Shown in pieces: positions 61,224 to 64,000 of a stretch of 64,000 nucleotides of DNA (its first letter is position 1; each line of letters begins with the position of its first letter). A program made the position numbers and the translations under genes. The notes under the pieces were generated by a model. It made no database searches. It was not told where the DNA came from and saw only the letters and a program-made list of their open reading frames with translations. This stretch comes from Mycolicibacterium sp. lyk4-40-TYG-92. GTDB lineage: Bacteria; Actinomycetota; Actinomycetes; Mycobacteriales; Mycobacteriaceae. The stretch spans positions 124,001 to 188,000 of the forward strand of contig NZ_JARVRX010000003.1 of assembly GCF_030209435.1 (NCBI RefSeq), in the 5' to 3' direction.

Positions 61224-62648
61224 ATGGCTTCAGATGCGCACGGCGGGAATGACCGGGAAATCGGCACCGGTCCGACGATCGGCCCGTCGGTCGCCGAAAT
61301 CCTCGATTCCCACGCCGCCGGCACCGGCTCCCCGATCAAGACCGCGGCGCGCGTGGCCGATGCCATCGCCGCCCGCGGCGACGACGGCACCTGGCTGTCG
61401 GTCGTCCCCCGCGAGGAGCTATTGGCGGCCGCGGCCGAGATCGAGAACCGGCCCGGCGCGCGCACCCTGCCGCTGTACGGCGTGCCGTTCGGTGTGAAGG
61501 ACAGCATCGATGTCGCCGGGGTGCCCACGACCCTGTCGTGCCCCGACTACGCGTACGTCGCCGAGCGGACCGCACCGGCGGTGCAACGCCTGCTCGACGC
61601 GGGTGCGCTCTACGTCGGCAAGACCAACCTCGACCAGTTCGCCACCGGCCTCAACGGAACGCGCACGCCCTACACCGTGCCGCGCAGCGTGTTCGGTGGT
61701 GGACTCATCTCGGGCGGGTCCAGTTCGGGGTCCGCGCTGGCGGTGGCGCTGGGCCAGGTGCCGTTCGCGGTGGCCACCGACACCGCCGGCTCCGGGCGGG
61801 TACCCGCCGCACTCAATGGGGTGGTGGGTTTCAAACCCTCCCGCGGGTTGATCAGCACCGTTGGACTGGTACCGGCGTGCAAGTCGCTGGACTGCCTCAG
61901 CGTTATGGCGGGCTGTATCGACGACGTGGACCGGGTGTTCGACGTGATGGCCGCCCGCGACGACGCCGACGCCTGGTCGCGCGACCGGGGACCACGCCAC
62001 GACGGCGGGCCGATCCGGGTCGGATTGCCCCCGATCGCCGAGCTGGAGTTCTTCGGCGACGACGCCATGCGCGCGGCGCATCTGGGTTTCCGGGACCACC
62101 TCGAGCGCCTGGCCGACATCGTCGAGGTGTCCCTGGCGCCGTTTCTCGCTGCCGGGGCCCTGCTGTACCAGGGCCCGTGGGTCGCCGAGAGGCTCGTTGA
62201 GTTCGGGGATTTCCTTGCCGCGCAACCTGATTCGATCCATCCCGTGGTCCGCGACATCTTCCGTAGCGGACTCGACTACACCGCCGTCGACGCCTTCGCC
62301 GCGCTGCAGAAACTGCAGGAGCTCAAAGCCGAGGTCGGGCGGCTCTGGCAGACCATGGACCTGCTCGTGGTGCCGACCATCGGGACCACCTTCACCGTCG
62401 AACAGGTCGTGGCGAATCCGATCGACTGCAACACGATGCTGGGCCACTACACGCACTTCGGCAATCTGCTCGATCTGCTGGGCGTCGCGGTCCCCCTCGG
62501 CGTGACCACTGACGGACGTCCGTACAGCGCCATGCTGCTGGGTAACGCGCTGTCGGACGACACCGCACTGACCTTGGCCGCCCGAATCCTCGATGAGCCC
62601 CGCACGACAAGCGAAGTCGCCGCAGCGACGGTCAAGGAGCCCGCATGA
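61224..62648 (+). CDS. atzF: Allophanate hydrolase (AtzF-like amidase)
   Basis: The 474-residue amidase-signature enzyme hydrolyses allophanate to ammonia and carbon dioxide. The Ser-cisSer-Lys triad is K92 (GVKDSIDV), S166 (GGSSSGS) and S190 ([12 protein letters not shown]), and [20 protein letters not shown] is diagnostic of AtzF-type enzymes. AtzF proteins of the atrazine pathway have an extra C-terminal domain of about 130 residues, which is missing here. It is followed by an isochorismatase-fold amidase (ATGA overlap) and a permease, pointing to biuret, urea or cyanuric-acid breakdown. Start ATG 61224. Confidence 0.92.
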   Translation: MASDAHGGNDREIGTGPTIGPSVAEILDSHAAGTGSPIKTAARVADAIAARGDDGTWLSVVPREELLAAAAEIENRPGARTLPLYGVPFGVKDSIDVAGVPTTLSCPDYAYVAERTAPAVQRLLDAGALYVGKTNLDQFATGLNGTRTPYTVPRSVFGGGLISGGSSSGSALAVALGQVPFAVATDTAGSGRVPAALNGVVGFKPSRGLISTVGLVPACKSLDCLSVMAGCIDDVDRVFDVMAARDDADAWSRDRGPRHDGGPIRVGLPPIAELEFFGDDAMRAAHLGFRDHLERLADIVEVSLAPFLAAGALLYQGPWVAERLVEFGDFLAAQPDSIHPVVRDIFRSGLDYTAVDAFAALQKLQELKAEVGRLWQTMDLLVVPTIGTTFTVEQVVANPIDCNTMLGHYTHFGNLLDLLGVAVPLGVTTDGRPYSAMLLGNALSDDTALTLAARILDEPRTTSEVAAATVKEPA

Positions 62649-63343
62649 CATCTGTCGAGGTCCCGGCCGAACCGACCCCGTTCACGCTCACGGCGGGTCA
62701 GACCGCGCTGATCGTCATCGACATGCAACGCGACTTCCTGTTGCCCGGCGGGTTCGGCGAGAGCCTGGGCAATGACGTGGACCAGCTGCTCAAAGTGGTG
62801 CCACCGCTGGCGGCGCTGATCGCCGCGGCCCGCGCGGCCGGGGTCATGGTCATCCACACCCGCGAGGGCCACGAACCCGACCTGTCGGACTGCCCGCCCG
62901 CAAAGCTCAATCGCGGTGCGCCATCGAAACGGATCGGCGACCCCGGCAAGTACGGGCGCATCCTGATCCGCGGCGAATACGGTCACGACATCGTCGACGA
63001 GCTGGCCCCGATCGACGGCGAGCTGGTGATCGACAAGCCGGGCAAGGGCGCGTTCTACGCCACCGGACTGCAGGACGCGCTGACGGGCGCGGGCATCACG
63101 CAGCTGCTCGTCACCGGCGTCACCACCGAGGTGTGCGTCCACACCACCACGCGCGAAGCCAACGACCGTGGCTACGAGTGCCTGGTCGTATCCGATTGCG
63201 TCGGTTCGTATTTCCCAGAATTTCAGCGAGTGGGCCTGGAGATGATCGCCGCGCAGGGCGGCATTTTCGGCTGGGTCGCAGACACCGCGGCGGTCATTCC
63301 CGCGCTGCAACAACTCGCCGCCCCGTCACCGTCTGCGGTCTAG
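62645..63343 (+). CDS. Isochorismatase-fold cysteine amidohydrolase (biuret-hydrolase-like)
   Basis: The 232-residue protein has the catalytic triad D26 ([11 protein letters not shown]), K131 ([10 protein letters not shown]) and C164 ([14 protein letters not shown]). The family includes biuret hydrolase BiuH, nicotinamidase, ureidoacrylate amidase and N-carbamoylsarcosine amidase. Placement directly next to allophanate hydrolase (ATGA overlap, 4 bp) favours the production of allophanate from biuret. ATG 62645 is clear. Downstream permease at 63357. Confidence 0.87.
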   Translation: MTSVEVPAEPTPFTLTAGQTALIVIDMQRDFLLPGGFGESLGNDVDQLLKVVPPLAALIAAARAAGVMVIHTREGHEPDLSDCPPAKLNRGAPSKRIGDPGKYGRILIRGEYGHDIVDELAPIDGELVIDKPGKGAFYATGLQDALTGAGITQLLVTGVTTEVCVHTTTREANDRGYECLVVSDCVGSYFPEFQRVGLEMIAAQGGIFGWVADTAAVIPALQQLAAPSPSAV

Positions 63344-63356
63344 AGAGGACCTGCCC

Positions 63357-64000
63357 ATGTCCACCGACGTCTCCGATCCCCCGGCCGCCGGAACGCCCAA
63401 ACTGTCCATCCCGTGGTGGACGCGCGGCGACACCAACGCGTTCTTCGGGCTGGGGTTCAACATCCTGGTCAACGTACTGACGCTGACGGGTCTCATGATC
63501 GGCGTCGTCAAGGTCCCGGCCGGCGACGTGCTCGGCACGATCCTGCCCGCGCTCGGGGTGGCCCTGATCCTCGGGAACCTCTACTACACGTTCCTGGCCC
63601 GCCGCCTCTCCCGGCGCGAAAACCGCACGGACGTCACGGCTCTGCCCTACGGCCCGAGCGTGCCGCACATGTTCATCGTGGTCTTCGTGGTGATGCTGCC
63701 GGTGTATCTGCACACCAAGGATGCGATGCAGGCCTGGCAGGCGGGGCTGGCGTGGGCCTTCATGATCGGCATCATCGTGATGATCGGCGCGTTCGTCGGG
63801 CCCTACATCCGCAAGCTGACACCGCGGGCAGCCATGCTCGGCACGCTGGCCGGCATCTCCATCACCTTCATCTCGATGCGGCCGGCCGCGCAGATGTGGG
63901 AGGCAGCGTGGATCGGTCTGCCGGTGCTGGCGATCATCCTCATCGGGTTCTTCACCGACGTGAAACTGCCGTTCGGCATCCCGACCGGCTTGGCCGCGCT
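63357..64000 (+). CDS. Permease of nucleobase/xanthine-uracil type, partial (3' end off right edge)
   Basis: Starts at ATG 63357 with GAGAGGAC upstream and stays open for 214 codons to the edge. It has a cytoplasmic N-terminus (IPWWTRGDTNAFFGLGFNIL) and at least six hydrophobic segments, with RENRTDVTALPYGPSVPHMF resembling the conserved loop of NCS2/AzgA-like permeases. Located after atzF and the amidohydrolase, it probably imports the ureido substrate (biuret, cyanurate or barbiturate), or a nucleobase. Substrate assignment needs the missing half. Confidence 0.75.
   Translation, partial: MSTDVSDPPAAGTPKLSIPWWTRGDTNAFFGLGFNILVNVLTLTGLMIGVVKVPAGDVLGTILPALGVALILGNLYYTFLARRLSRRENRTDVTALPYGPSVPHMFIVVFVVMLPVYLHTKDAMQAWQAGLAWAFMIGIIVMIGAFVGPYIRKLTPRAAMLGTLAGISITFISMRPAAQMWEAAWIGLPVLAIILIGFFTDVKLPFGIPTGLAA

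Overview
The window is a high-GC actinobacterial chromosome segment from a Mycobacterium-like organism, probably a rapid grower of the Mycolicibacterium type. The evidence is the dense FadD/FadE/EchA/WS-DGAT gene content, two MmpL transporters with mycobacterial haemophores, a GTP-type pckA, zmp1, and an ESX-type secreted protein at the left edge. Gene order from about 40 kb to 61 kb closely follows, in reverse orientation, the M. tuberculosis Rv0192-Rv0211 neighbourhood as I remember it. No rRNA, tRNA, CRISPR array, transposase or prophage was seen.

Region 1 (1-26 kb): a cut-off EspE-like gene, a glycosyltransferase and methyltransferase pair, an aldehyde dehydrogenase, crotonases, two fused double acyl-CoA dehydrogenases, and an acyltransferase-fadD-esterase operon behind a perfect KstR-type box. 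Two WS/DGAT proteins, a lipC-like esterase, an amino-acid permease and small secreted proteins complete it. A DUF559-like gene at 21.1-22.0 kb is bracketed by two copies of a palindromic repeat.

Region 2 (26-38 kb): an accessory ring- and side-chain-degradation segment. A four-gene minus-strand operon (SnoaL-like protein, FadD, KstD-like dehydrogenase, KshA-like Rieske oxygenase) faces a PaaI-type thioesterase across a 209-bp gap that holds two matching palindromes. Next come a PucR-type regulator, a double-hotdog MaoC protein and another acyl-CoA ligase in one operon, then a GMC oxidoreductase. The FadD gene carries a palindromic repeat element inserted in frame; a second, perfect copy ends a gene pair at 51.15 kb.

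Region 3 (38-61 kb): the conserved mycobacterial core. It holds a cation exchanger, pckA, a membrane protein, trmB, a NYN-domain protein, mmpL3, an AI-2E-type permease, a YbhN-like membrane protein, an M23 lipoprotein, a DUF3054 protein, two haemophore-like secreted proteins, mmpL11 and its coupled small partner, two Mce-associated-like membrane proteins, zmp1 and an L,D-transpeptidase. This is cell-envelope lipid export (MmpL3, MmpL11), haem handling and peptidoglycan remodelling.

Region 4 (61-64 kb): a urea/biuret-type nitrogen cluster of AtzF-like allophanate hydrolase, an isochorismatase-fold amidohydrolase and a permease that runs off the right edge.

Functions are assigned from motifs and remembered family sequences. 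No database search was run, and M. tuberculosis locus tags are recollections to be verified.
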